This document shows, one piece after another, positions 55,576 to 64,000 of a stretch of DNA of 64,000 nt. Location: assembly GCA_030430205.1 (NCBI GenBank), contig JAUIGE010000004.1, positions 186,001 through 250,000 on the forward strand, read 5' to 3'. The notes under the pieces were generated by a model that worked only from the letters and a program-made list of their open reading frames with translations, was not told the origin of the DNA and searched no databases. Source of the DNA: Bacteroidia bacterium (lineage in GTDB: Bacteria > Bacteroidota > Bacteroidia > J057). Within the stretch, counting starts at the first letter, position 1, and each line of letters opens with the position of its first letter. Position numbers and translations under genes: made by a program.

Positions 55576-57030
55576 ATGCAAAACCTAAATAGACAAACGG
55601 CAAAGATATCGCCTGCATATCCCGAGCGAATCCTCCAGTTTGGCGGAGGCAATTTCCTCCGATCCTTTGTGGATTGGATCGTGGATGTTTATAATGAAAA
55701 GACAGATGCTGAGTTGGGAATTTTGGTGGTAAAACCTACAGAAGGAGGGGATTATCAGGCCTGGCGTAATCAGGACGGCCTCTTTCATGTCCTGACAAAA
55801 GGGATCCGAAATGGGGAAGTAGTAGATGAAAACTACCTGGTGAAAAGCATCAGCAGGATCATTCATCCCTATCGGGAATGGGATGCTTTTTTGGCATCAG
55901 CAGAAAATCCAGAACTGCGCATCATCATTTCGAATACGACTGAATCAGGCATTCGCTTTTCTGCTGAAGATCAGCTAACAGATCAGCCTCCCAAAGAATT
56001 CCCAGCCAAGCTGGTGCTTTGGCTGTATCATCGCTATAAGCACTTCAAGGGTTCCAATGAAGCAGGCTGTATCATTATCCCCACAGAATTATTAGAAGAA
56101 AATGGCAAGAAACTGATGGATGCCATGTTACAATATGCAATCCACTGGAATCTGTCACCTGACTTCAACCGATGGCTGAAGGAGGATCAGCATTACTGCA
56201 ATACGCTGGTCGATCGGATCGTCCCGGGAGTAGGTAAGGATTCGCTGGAGGAAGTGCAGCAACAAATCGGCTTTCAGGATGCCATGGTCAGCCAGGGCGA
56301 GCCCTATCACTTATGGGCCATTGAGGCCCCGGATGAGGTAAGGCATGGACTGCCTCTCGACCAAATCGGCCTCAATGTCGTGTATACCGACAACCTGACC
56401 CCCTATCGAAAAAGCAAGGTACGGATACTGAATGGTGCACATACCGCCATGGTGCCCGTGGGCTATCTTTACGGTCTTGAGACTGTGGGTGAAAGCATCG
56501 ATCACGAAGGGATGGGGGCTTTTATGAATCAAGTCATTTTTAATGAAATTCTACCATCGCTTGATCTGCCAGCAGTGGATTTACCGCAATTTGCGAGGGA
56601 TGTATTGGATCGATTTCAAAATCCTTTTATCAAACATAAGCTGATTAGTATTTCGTTGAATGGCATTTCCAAGTTTAAGGTCAGGGTTCTGCCTTCTATT
56701 CTGGATTATTCGGAAAAAAGGGGTGAATTGCCAAAAGCACTGGTCTTTTCTTTCGCTGCCACCATCCGTTTTTATAAAGGACGCTGGCAGGGCAAGACGA
56801 TTCCATTGAATGATGATCCAGAGACAATTGCTTTTTTTGATAGCTGTTGGAAAAAGTGTGATGGATCGGATGAAGGAATCAAAACGCTGGTACAAGCGGT
56901 ACTCAGCCAGGAAATATTCTGGGGGCAGGACTTAAATGAATTGCCAGGATTAGCGCACATGCTCAGTGGGTATTTATTTAGCATGGAAAAAGAGGCCTTA
57001 ATAGCCCTGGATGAATTTGCCAGGCAATAG
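55576..57030 (+). CDS. uxaB: Tagaturonate reductase (altronate oxidoreductase)
   Basis: It reduces tagaturonate to altronate with NADH, between UxaC and UxaA. The 484-residue mannitol-dehydrogenase-family protein has the nucleotide-binding start ERILQFGGGNFLRSFVDW. The catalytic block is RKSKVRILNGAHTAMVPVGY with the conserved Lys, Asn and His. Length is normal for UxaB. It starts 15 bp after uxaA. Confidence 0.93.
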   Translation: MQNLNRQTAKISPAYPERILQFGGGNFLRSFVDWIVDVYNEKTDAELGILVVKPTEGGDYQAWRNQDGLFHVLTKGIRNGEVVDENYLVKSISRIIHPYREWDAFLASAENPELRIIISNTTESGIRFSAEDQLTDQPPKEFPAKLVLWLYHRYKHFKGSNEAGCIIIPTELLEENGKKLMDAMLQYAIHWNLSPDFNRWLKEDQHYCNTLVDRIVPGVGKDSLEEVQQQIGFQDAMVSQGEPYHLWAIEAPDEVRHGLPLDQIGLNVVYTDNLTPYRKSKVRILNGAHTAMVPVGYLYGLETVGESIDHEGMGAFMNQVIFNEILPSLDLPAVDLPQFARDVLDRFQNPFIKHKLISISLNGISKFKVRVLPSILDYSEKRGELPKALVFSFAATIRFYKGRWQGKTIPLNDDPETIAFFDSCWKKCDGSDEGIKTLVQAVLSQEIFWGQDLNELPGLAHMLSGYLFSMEKEALIALDEFARQ

Positions 57031-57052
57031 TGCTCATAATAATTTTTCTCCT

Positions 57053-57973
57053 ATGAAATTCTTTATCCTTCTTCTCCTGCTGCCTGTATTTTCTGTTCTT
57101 CATGGGCAATCAGACTCCAACGAAATGCCTCTATACCCAGATGGCATTCCCAATTATCGCAATGTCCCGGACGAAGAGTGGGTTGAGAGAAGGGATAATG
57201 GATTCGATTTCATTCATGATACGTCCATTCCCACACTCACGGCATTTCTGCCGCCAAATCCCAACGGCCAGGCCGTTGTCATCTGCCCTGGCGGGGGCTA
57301 TGCTGGTACTTCTTTTATCAAAGAAGGCATCCATGTAGCGAAATCACTCAATGCAGACAGCATCACAGCATTTGTGCTGAAATACCGCATCCCACAGGAT
57401 GCTCATCAGGTAAATAAATCTTTGGCACCTTTGCAGGATGCCCAACAGGCTCTTCGCTATGTACGAAGCCAAGCAGCAAACTACCGGCTCGATCCTGAGA
57501 GGATCGGCATTTTGGGTTTTTCGGCAGGCGGGCACCTGGCGGCTACGGCAGCGACCCATTTTCAAAAAATGGCGGACTCCCAGGAAAAGGATACGACCTC
57601 CGTACGGCCTGATTTTGTGATTTTACTTTATCCTGTCATCAGCATGACCGATGAGTTGACCCATATGGGTTCACGGAACAACCTGTTGGGCGAAAAGCCT
57701 TCAGCGTCCGATATCATGCTTTTTTCTACAGAAAAAAATGTCTCAGCGGATTCCCCTCCCGCATTTTTGATGCATGCTGCGGATGACAAGTCGGTGCCTG
57801 TGGGCAATAGCCTGGCCTATTATGAGGCCTGCCTGGCACAGGGTGTAGAAGTAGAAATGCATCTGTATCCCAAGGGGGGACATGGCTTTGGGATGAATAA
57901 TAGCTCTACAGCTGACTTTTGGATGGACCGATTGAAAAATTGGCTGAAAACCTTCCCTGAAATGAAGGATTAA
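57053..57973 (+). CDS. Secreted alpha/beta-hydrolase, carbohydrate acetylesterase-like
   Basis: About 306 residues from MKFFILLLLLPVFSVLHGQ, a signal peptide; an earlier ATG at 57011 lies in uxaB and is rejected. The oxyanion motif is CPGGGYAGTSF, the nucleophile Ser is in GILGFSAGGHLAA, and the Asp and His of the triad are in HAADDKSVPVG and KGGHGFGM. This resembles BD-FAE/xylan-pectin acetylesterase-type enzymes of polysaccharide loci. The exact ester cannot be told. Confidence 0.82.
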   Translation: MKFFILLLLLPVFSVLHGQSDSNEMPLYPDGIPNYRNVPDEEWVERRDNGFDFIHDTSIPTLTAFLPPNPNGQAVVICPGGGYAGTSFIKEGIHVAKSLNADSITAFVLKYRIPQDAHQVNKSLAPLQDAQQALRYVRSQAANYRLDPERIGILGFSAGGHLAATAATHFQKMADSQEKDTTSVRPDFVILLYPVISMTDELTHMGSRNNLLGEKPSASDIMLFSTEKNVSADSPPAFLMHAADDKSVPVGNSLAYYEACLAQGVEVEMHLYPKGGHGFGMNNSSTADFWMDRLKNWLKTFPEMKD

Positions 57974-58073
57974 CAATTAATGAATATCATTTCTCATGAA
58001 TTGAATGGAGAAGGATTGTCTTTTTGGCTTATATCGCCAATAGCTCAAATAATCCCCTTCATTCATAAAAATC

Positions 58074-59768
58074 ATGAGTAAACTATTTATTTACGTTTTC
58101 CTTTTCAGCTCACTTCCTTTTGGACTTTGGTTTTCAGGCGAGCCTGCATTTCGGCCAGGCAGGCTGGCAGTCCCCACCGCCATGATGGCGGGAGATACGA
58201 TCTTCGATCCCGTGCCAGATGCTATCCAAAAGTCCGGATTGGAAATCCGGCTGTATCCTCTGGTGACCATTCCTGCAAGCAGCTTTAGCACGGATCGCAC
58301 CCGCATCAATCTCCTCAAGCAGATGCCCGGCCCTTCGGGCAACCTGATGATCAATGATTTACGAGGCAAGCTAAGTCGCATAGATACCTCCAGGCAAGTT
58401 CACCTGTACCTGGACCTGAAAGCGCGCACCAATCTTTTTATTGACGCACCCGGCAAAGGAACAGGCTTTGGCGCTTTTGCTTTTCATCCGGAATTTGAAA
58501 GCAATGGGGTGTTTTTTACCGTGCATACCGAAAGTAACAATGGCACGCCTGATTTTGTGCCCAAAATGGATAATGGCATCGCCATGCATTGGGTGCTGAC
58601 CAAATGGACAGCTACGGACCCTTCGGCTGGCAGCTTTGCTGGTACACGTGAGGAAATGATCCGTTTTGCCTATCCTGGCATTATACATGGTCTTCAGGAC
58701 CTGACTTTCAATCCACTCGCAAAATCGGGAGATCCCGATTATGGCATGCTCTACCTGTGCGTGGGCGAAGGGCAATCTTCTCTTCAAGGCCTCGGAGCAG
58801 CCAACCTTCTGCAATCTGACAGCTATTTGGGCTCCATCTTTCGGATTGATCCGATGGGAAACAACAGCGCCAATGGCAAGTATGGAATTCCTGCTGACAA
58901 TCCTTTTGTAGGAAAACAAACCGTAGGTCAGGAAATCTGGGCCTATGGCTTTCGTAATCCCCATCGTTTGTGTTTTGATCCGAGAAATAATTCAAAAGGC
59001 TATGCCTTGTTTGCCTGTGATATAGGCGAAAAAAATGTGGAAGAAATCAACCTGATCGAAGCAGGTAAAAATTATGGATGGAATGTCCGGGAGGGCATTT
59101 TTGTGTACGATTGGCATGACCGTGAGCATGTGCTGGCACTGCCGGCTGATGATTCCGGCTTTGTATACCCCGTCGCTATGTATGACCATGACGAAGGCCT
59201 GGCAGTGGTAAGTGGCTATGTTTTTAGAAATAATCAACAGCCTGACTTGCAAGGGCAATTGCTTTTGGGCGATATCGTTAGCGGCCGTTTGTTCCATCTG
59301 CCAGCAGATTCGCTTGTTTGGGGCAGGCAATATCCCGTACAGGAGCTGGAGGTCTTTCTGGAAAATGCAAGCAGCCCAACAAGTCTGTTGTCGGAAGTAA
59401 ACCGTTCCCGGGCAGATGTCAGGTTTGGTTATGACCTCAGGGGAAATATGTATGTCACCACCAAAGGGGATGGGAAAGTCTACTCGGTAGGGCCCTACCA
59501 AAATCCCGTTGCTGGCCTTTCAACAGCTGTCTTAGCTGCTTCGGCGCGGGATTTTGAATTCAAGCTTCGCGAAGAGAGCTTGGAAATCACGGGCGCTCGG
59601 GTTGGGAGTCACTACCAACTTGTCGCCCTGGATGGCCGTGTTGTGGCCCAAGGCATGATTCGTGATTTGAATGGTGAATCCATTCACATAGCGGGTTTGA
59701 GTAAGGGTGTTTATGTCATCAGCATGGAATATAAAGGGGCAAAGTCGCAGGCGAAATTCGTGAAATAA
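58074..59768 (+). CDS. PQQ-type glucose/sorbosone dehydrogenase-like protein with T9SS domain
   Basis: The 564-residue secreted protein has a six-bladed propeller of the GSDH family. The conserved blocks include IWAYGFRNPHRLCFDPRN, NVEEINLIEAGKNYGWNVREG and a Ca/PQQ-binding region near YDWHDREH. The C-terminus has a T9SS type A domain (YQLVALDGRVVAQG, SKGVYVISMEYKG). It may oxidise free sugars at the surface. Whether it really holds PQQ is not shown by the window, and no PQQ synthesis genes are present here. Confidence 0.75.
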   Translation: MSKLFIYVFLFSSLPFGLWFSGEPAFRPGRLAVPTAMMAGDTIFDPVPDAIQKSGLEIRLYPLVTIPASSFSTDRTRINLLKQMPGPSGNLMINDLRGKLSRIDTSRQVHLYLDLKARTNLFIDAPGKGTGFGAFAFHPEFESNGVFFTVHTESNNGTPDFVPKMDNGIAMHWVLTKWTATDPSAGSFAGTREEMIRFAYPGIIHGLQDLTFNPLAKSGDPDYGMLYLCVGEGQSSLQGLGAANLLQSDSYLGSIFRIDPMGNNSANGKYGIPADNPFVGKQTVGQEIWAYGFRNPHRLCFDPRNNSKGYALFACDIGEKNVEEINLIEAGKNYGWNVREGIFVYDWHDREHVLALPADDSGFVYPVAMYDHDEGLAVVSGYVFRNNQQPDLQGQLLLGDIVSGRLFHLPADSLVWGRQYPVQELEVFLENASSPTSLLSEVNRSRADVRFGYDLRGNMYVTTKGDGKVYSVGPYQNPVAGLSTAVLAASARDFEFKLREESLEITGARVGSHYQLVALDGRVVAQGMIRDLNGESIHIAGLSKGVYVISMEYKGAKSQAKFVK

Positions 59769-59870
59769 AAAGGACAAAGTCCTGAAAGCTAATTCCAGCT
59801 ATCACAAAGTAAATTCCTGCCCCTAAGCCCAGGTTATTACCTCTTATTTTGAAGTTCTAAAAAATTACCT

Positions 59871-62624
59871 ATGACTCTTTCAATACACAGCACGAACAGG
59901 CTGTTGGTCTGCCTTTTTTTGTTAGGAATAACGAGCCTTTCCCAGCTTTTTAGCCAGGGTTTTTCTCCCGACATTGTCGTCGATATCAATGGAAGCGGCG
60001 ATTTTACCAAAATTCAGGATGCCATTGATGCGGTACCCGACAACAGCAGCATCCCCACTACCATTTTTATCAAGCGAGGATTGTATGATAGCGAGAAGCT
60101 GATGGTCCCGGGAAATAAAACCAACGTCATCCTCATCGGCGAAAGCCGAGGTCAGACGATCATCAGCTACCACATCTACGATTGTGCTTCAGGCGGTTTC
60201 AACGGCAGATGCCCTGCGGCAGATGCGATGCTGTGGCCTTCTTTGAGTATGCAGACCTCAGCTACGCTGACGATTCTGGGAGACGGCTTTCAGGCTGAAA
60301 ACCTGACGATCCAAAATACGGCCGGCCCGGTAGGACAGGCACAGGCGATCACCGTGCGAGCGGATAAGGTGGTTTTTCGAAATGTGGACCTCAAGGGCTA
60401 CCAGGATACCATCTATTTCTGGAGCGTGGGCAATCGTTCCTATTTTGAAAATTGCCTGGTTGTGGGCCGGACGGATTACATTTATGGCGGAGGCATTGCT
60501 TATTTTGAAAAATGCGAAATTCGGAGTTGGGGAGGCGGATGGATCACAGCTCCCTCAACAGCACAAAATCAAGCCTATGGCTTTGTCTTTGACAGCTGCG
60601 ATGTGACCTATGCCCTGAATAGTCCCCGGGCTGGGGATGATGGCACGAGTGTCGCCCTGGGGCGACCCTGGCAAAACTATCCCAAGGTGGCCTGGCTCTA
60701 TTGTGACATGACAGAAAAAATCAACCCACTCGGTTGGCCCGATAAATGGAATATGGCCTATTCCGATACCAGTGCAGATCTGCATTTGTATGAATACAAA
60801 AATACCGGTCTGGGCGCTGATATGAGCGGCCGCGCCAACTGGGTGGGCATCCGCGCCCTGGCAGACTCAGAGGCTGTTTATTATTCCGTGGACAGTGTGC
60901 TCGGGGGATCGGATGGGTGGAATCCTGCAGCCCAGACTGCCCTCATTCCTACCTATACCTGGACAGGAGGAGGCCTTACGCCTGATTGGCTGGACCCCAA
61001 TAACTGGAATCCGGTGGCAATACCTGACACCAACGAAGCTGCGTACGTCAACAGCCTGGATACCATTCAGGCAAATGGGGGCCACTTTGTGGCTGATTTG
61101 ACGCTATCCGATTCTGCCATACTGCTGGTCACTGCACCCAGCCAGGTGACCTACCTGTCTGTGGATAGGGCTTTTATTTCCAGCACAGGTGGAAATACCA
61201 GCCTGGATGGCATCATGCGGACCAAGGATAGCCTGGGGATCTCGACAGTGGATACTTTCGACCTCAATACACAGATCATCGGTGTACATAGAATTGAAAA
61301 ATCAGGAACGGGAGTCATCCGCCTGAATAGTGACAACACTGACTTCTCTGGCTTTTGGGTGGTTTCAGAAGGAAATATGATGGCAACAACTACCAACAGC
61401 CTGGGCAGAGCCCGTGAGGTTCAGGTCGCAGGCATGGCTACTTTGACCATTCATACCAGCGATGCGATGAATACCAACACGGCTCTGCGCCTGGATTCAA
61501 TGGGGCATTTAAGTCTGAATGCGAACATCAACTTGTTGGAATTCTACCTTGGAGGGCCCCTCCAGGGCGTAGGCGTATATTCTGCTACCACGCACCCAGG
61601 GCTGATTAGCGGATCAGGTACGCTCACCGTTGGTCGTCCAACTTCATTCATCTTTATTGGCGGGGGAAATGGCAACTGGGATGTTCCGGCACATTTTCAG
61701 CCTGGCCTGCTGCCTCAGGCAGGAGACACCGTCTATAATGGTATTGAGATGGAAACTACGGGTTTTTCTTTTCCCGCAGATGTGCATGTACAGGCTGGGG
61801 GCCGTATTCGCCTTCGGGGCACACACAGTGCCACAGGCACTTTCTATATGGAAACAGGTTCCAGTTTCAGCTATTTTACTTCAGGATCAGGATTTACCTT
61901 AAATGCGCCAACGGTTATAGAAGGGGATGTGCTTTGCCAAATGAACAGCCGCAATATGCCTTCTCATGCGATGCGCCTGGGAGGAGACTTCAAGGGTAAT
62001 GGAAAAGTCATTGTTTCTAACGCCCGGGCAGGGACAGAAAATACAGGAAGTGTGATCCTTTCAGGAGATAACCATGCCTTTACGGGCACCTGGGATTTGA
62101 CGATGCCCAGCGCAGAGGTCAATAGCGTAGCTACCATTGAGGGAAATAGCGAAAATGCTTTCGGGCATGGACGGATCGAGGTAGCCATCAACAACCGGGT
62201 TTCTCTTGGCCATGAGAAATGCGCCGGAGATACCTTGCGGGTTACCCTCAGTGATGATGGCCTGATCGAACTCAAAACGGAGGTATATGTCCTCATGGCC
62301 ACCATAAATGGTACTTCTCTGTTAGCTGGCGACTATGATGCAACGACCCATCCCGAATATTTTACAGGAAATGGAACCCTGATCGTCGGTCGGAATGTGG
62401 CTATCGATGGGGATATGGACAGCAAACAAGTCTTTGCGTTTCAAAACACTCTATACGTTTCTGGCATCGCCACTACTATCCGGATATTCGATTTGAAAGG
62501 CCGGCTTATCCTACCTGAAAATACTTCGAAAAGCATTTCCCTGGAATCTTTGACTCCGGGGGTGTATGTCGTCAAGTTTGAGGTAGATGGATTTTCAGGA
62601 GTAAAGAAGATTTTGGTACAGTAA
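59871..62624 (+). CDS. Large pectinesterase fused to autotransporter-like repeats and T9SS domain
   Basis: The 917-residue protein has three parts. Residues about 35-340 are a CE8 pectinesterase with complete active site (Asp in GYQDTIYFW, Asp in GRTDYIYGGG, Arg in LGRPWQNYP). Residues about 360-830 form a beta-rich region with passenger-like repeats; compare GTGVIRLNSDNTDFSGFW with GSVILSGDNHAFTGTWDL. The end is a T9SS sorting domain (RIFDLKGRLILPEN ... TPGVYVVKFEVDG). It should be a cell-surface or released methylesterase, in contrast to the short enzyme at 41380. The promoter is not evident; the 102-bp gap upstream includes AT-rich sequence. Confidence 0.88.
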   Translation: MTLSIHSTNRLLVCLFLLGITSLSQLFSQGFSPDIVVDINGSGDFTKIQDAIDAVPDNSSIPTTIFIKRGLYDSEKLMVPGNKTNVILIGESRGQTIISYHIYDCASGGFNGRCPAADAMLWPSLSMQTSATLTILGDGFQAENLTIQNTAGPVGQAQAITVRADKVVFRNVDLKGYQDTIYFWSVGNRSYFENCLVVGRTDYIYGGGIAYFEKCEIRSWGGGWITAPSTAQNQAYGFVFDSCDVTYALNSPRAGDDGTSVALGRPWQNYPKVAWLYCDMTEKINPLGWPDKWNMAYSDTSADLHLYEYKNTGLGADMSGRANWVGIRALADSEAVYYSVDSVLGGSDGWNPAAQTALIPTYTWTGGGLTPDWLDPNNWNPVAIPDTNEAAYVNSLDTIQANGGHFVADLTLSDSAILLVTAPSQVTYLSVDRAFISSTGGNTSLDGIMRTKDSLGISTVDTFDLNTQIIGVHRIEKSGTGVIRLNSDNTDFSGFWVVSEGNMMATTTNSLGRAREVQVAGMATLTIHTSDAMNTNTALRLDSMGHLSLNANINLLEFYLGGPLQGVGVYSATTHPGLISGSGTLTVGRPTSFIFIGGGNGNWDVPAHFQPGLLPQAGDTVYNGIEMETTGFSFPADVHVQAGGRIRLRGTHSATGTFYMETGSSFSYFTSGSGFTLNAPTVIEGDVLCQMNSRNMPSHAMRLGGDFKGNGKVIVSNARAGTENTGSVILSGDNHAFTGTWDLTMPSAEVNSVATIEGNSENAFGHGRIEVAINNRVSLGHEKCAGDTLRVTLSDDGLIELKTEVYVLMATINGTSLLAGDYDATTHPEYFTGNGTLIVGRNVAIDGDMDSKQVFAFQNTLYVSGIATTIRIFDLKGRLILPENTSKSISLESLTPGVYVVKFEVDGFSGVKKILVQ

Positions 62625-62646
62625 AGAATTAATTTTTGGTGAAAGT

Positions 62647-64000
62647 ATGGAAAAGTTAAAATCAATTTCAGTTCTCGGAAAGGGCGTCTTCATACTGAGT
62701 ATGCTGGTGTTATTGTCGAGCTATGGCATTGCCCAAAATAAACCTTTTAACGTATATGGGGGCTTATTTGACCAGAGTGAGTTAGATAGTCTTGCATTAA
62801 GCCGTGCAGCAGGGACAGAAACCATCACCATTTTTGCCCCGTCTGACTCAACGGATCATTACAGCAATGGTGTTTTCATGACGGCCTTCAAAGGAGTTTT
62901 GTATTGCCAGTGGCAAAGCTCAGCGATGGATGAAGATGCACCTGATACCTGGGTTGCTTTTAGCCGGAGTCTTGACAGTGGCCTTAGCTGGTCAGCTCCC
63001 ATGGTGCTGGCACCTTCTTTAAGCAATGGTTATTGCTCATCTGGTGGTTGGTGGATAGCCGGAGATACGCTGGTAGCCTATGTCAATACCTGGCCTGCAA
63101 GTGTTTCTCCACGGGGAGGATATACCAGATACACAAGCAGTACGGATGGGATAAACTGGTCTCCCATAGAAGCTGTACTCATGGCAAATGGAGATACGTT
63201 GAAGGGGATTTTTGAACAAGATCCCCATGCCCTTCCCGATGGGCGCATCATAGGGGCAGCCCACTTCCAGCCGGGGCTGTTGGTCTCTCCCATGTATACC
63301 GATGATCCTTCGGGGGTAAGAGGTTGGGTCAAGGCAAATTTTTCAAATCTATCTGTGAGTAGCCATGTTTCCCGGGAGCTCGAACCCAGCTGGTTTTTGC
63401 GTGGCGACAGCACTTTGGTGATGGTCTTTCGGGACCAGGACGGGACCTACCGGAAACTGGCTTCTACAAGTAATGATCGGGGTGAAAACTGGTCTTCACC
63501 AGTCCGAACCAATATGCCTGATGCGCGCACCAAGCAAAGTGCAGGTAACCTCCCTGATGGTACAGCTTATTTCGCAGGCAATCCCAAAACCGACAAAACC
63601 CGCATTCCTTTGGCGGTAACCTTAAGTAAAGATGGCTATTGGTTCAATACCGCTTATGTACTTCGTAAAGGAGCTGAGGGCCTTCAGGAGTTGCGCTACC
63701 CGGGACTCTATAAGCGATTGGGATATCACTATCCCAAGTCTATGGTGTGGAATGGTCAGCTATATGTGTCTTATGCCACGAATAAGGAAGATGTTGAATA
63801 CACCCGTGTCGCCCTAAGCAGTCTTGTAATTGATAGTGCAATTGTCAATTCGATTTCTCCGGATCTAGGCAAAGGGATTGAGATTCTGTTTGATATAAAC
63901 GGTTTGGTCAACATTTCTCTGACTGATTTCCATCGAAATGCGGTCGCATATATCTACAACCTTCATGGTCAAATGCTTTCGCAACAAGCGGTGCCAGGGA
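62647..64000 (+). CDS. Sialidase-like (BNR/Asp-box) secreted protein, 3' end beyond window
   Basis: The 451 visible residues begin with a signal peptide (VFILSMLVLLSSYGIAQ) and continue as a beta-propeller with Asp-boxes: SRSLDSGLSWSAP, TSSTDGINWSP and TSNDRGENWSSP. The fold is that of exo-alpha-sialidases and related glycosidases, but the Arg triad of true sialidases is not clear to me, so the sugar cleaved is open. The last visible part (VNISLTDFHRNAVAYIYNL) resembles the start of a T9SS sorting domain cut by the edge. It begins 22 bp after the large pectinesterase and continues the pectin operon. Confidence 0.72.
   Translation, partial: MEKLKSISVLGKGVFILSMLVLLSSYGIAQNKPFNVYGGLFDQSELDSLALSRAAGTETITIFAPSDSTDHYSNGVFMTAFKGVLYCQWQSSAMDEDAPDTWVAFSRSLDSGLSWSAPMVLAPSLSNGYCSSGGWWIAGDTLVAYVNTWPASVSPRGGYTRYTSSTDGINWSPIEAVLMANGDTLKGIFEQDPHALPDGRIIGAAHFQPGLLVSPMYTDDPSGVRGWVKANFSNLSVSSHVSRELEPSWFLRGDSTLVMVFRDQDGTYRKLASTSNDRGENWSSPVRTNMPDARTKQSAGNLPDGTAYFAGNPKTDKTRIPLAVTLSKDGYWFNTAYVLRKGAEGLQELRYPGLYKRLGYHYPKSMVWNGQLYVSYATNKEDVEYTRVALSSLVIDSAIVNSISPDLGKGIEILFDINGLVNISLTDFHRNAVAYIYNLHGQMLSQQAVPG

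Noticed and set aside
57011-57052. Upstream start for the esterase after uxaB
   Set aside because: It lies inside uxaB and would hide the signal peptide that begins at 57053.

Overview
The window most likely comes from the chromosome of a Bacteroidota bacterium, probably of the Saprospiria type; the class is inferred from family knowledge, not tested. Pointers are secreted proteins ending in type IX secretion (T9SS) sorting domains, a PKD-repeat protein with a gliding-motility-type C-terminus, many lipoproteins, TAnnTTTG-like promoter motifs and the scarcity of Shine-Dalgarno sites.

Region 1 (1-9933, minus strand) is general metabolism and envelope genes. It holds guanine deaminase with the edge-truncated small subunit of xanthine dehydrogenase, a serine-hydrolase lipoprotein and a three-gene operon (NHL propeller, lipoprotein, membrane cytochrome c/LRR protein). 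It also holds a broken DUF559 nuclease gene beside a palindromic repeat, two small membrane proteins and an MFS transporter. Region 2 (9933-18586) holds a 1,898-residue PKD protein and, divergently, a lipoprotein with a polyprenyl-phosphate sugar transferase for exopolysaccharide. Region 3 (18791-28627) has three tandem amidohydrolases, two of them without metal ligands, an M42 peptidase, a phosphoesterase-like lipoprotein, a thioredoxin-like protein, an M50 peptidase and an NHL protein. Region 4 (28636-35942) has nrdB and nrdA separated by a strong terminator and surrounded by DnaA-box sequences, an exbB-exbD-yciO-type operon, a potassium channel and tRNA-Ala(GGC).

Region 5 (36047-64000, all plus strand) is a pectin/galacturonan utilisation locus. 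Extracytoplasmic enzymes (a broken pectate lyase, esterases, GH43, two pectinesterases, GH28, a rhamnogalacturonan-acetylesterase-like protein, DUF4861, a PQQ-type sugar dehydrogenase and a sialidase-like protein) would cut and deacylate pectin. A TRAP transporter (dctPQM) would import uronates. Cytoplasmic UxaC-UxaB-UxaA would convert galacturonate to KDG, KduI-KduD would convert unsaturated uronate to KDG, and KdgK-Eda would finish to pyruvate and glyceraldehyde-3-phosphate. No SusC/SusD pair and no dedicated regulator is visible in the window.

Running through the whole window are short tandem repeats of 7 bp (AGAGCAG, TGCCTAC, CCCGAAA) or 8 bp. They sit at gene ends, in intergenic gaps and, in a few cases, in frame inside genes. 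With a palindromic repeat they form a repeat layer that gene annotation does not explain.
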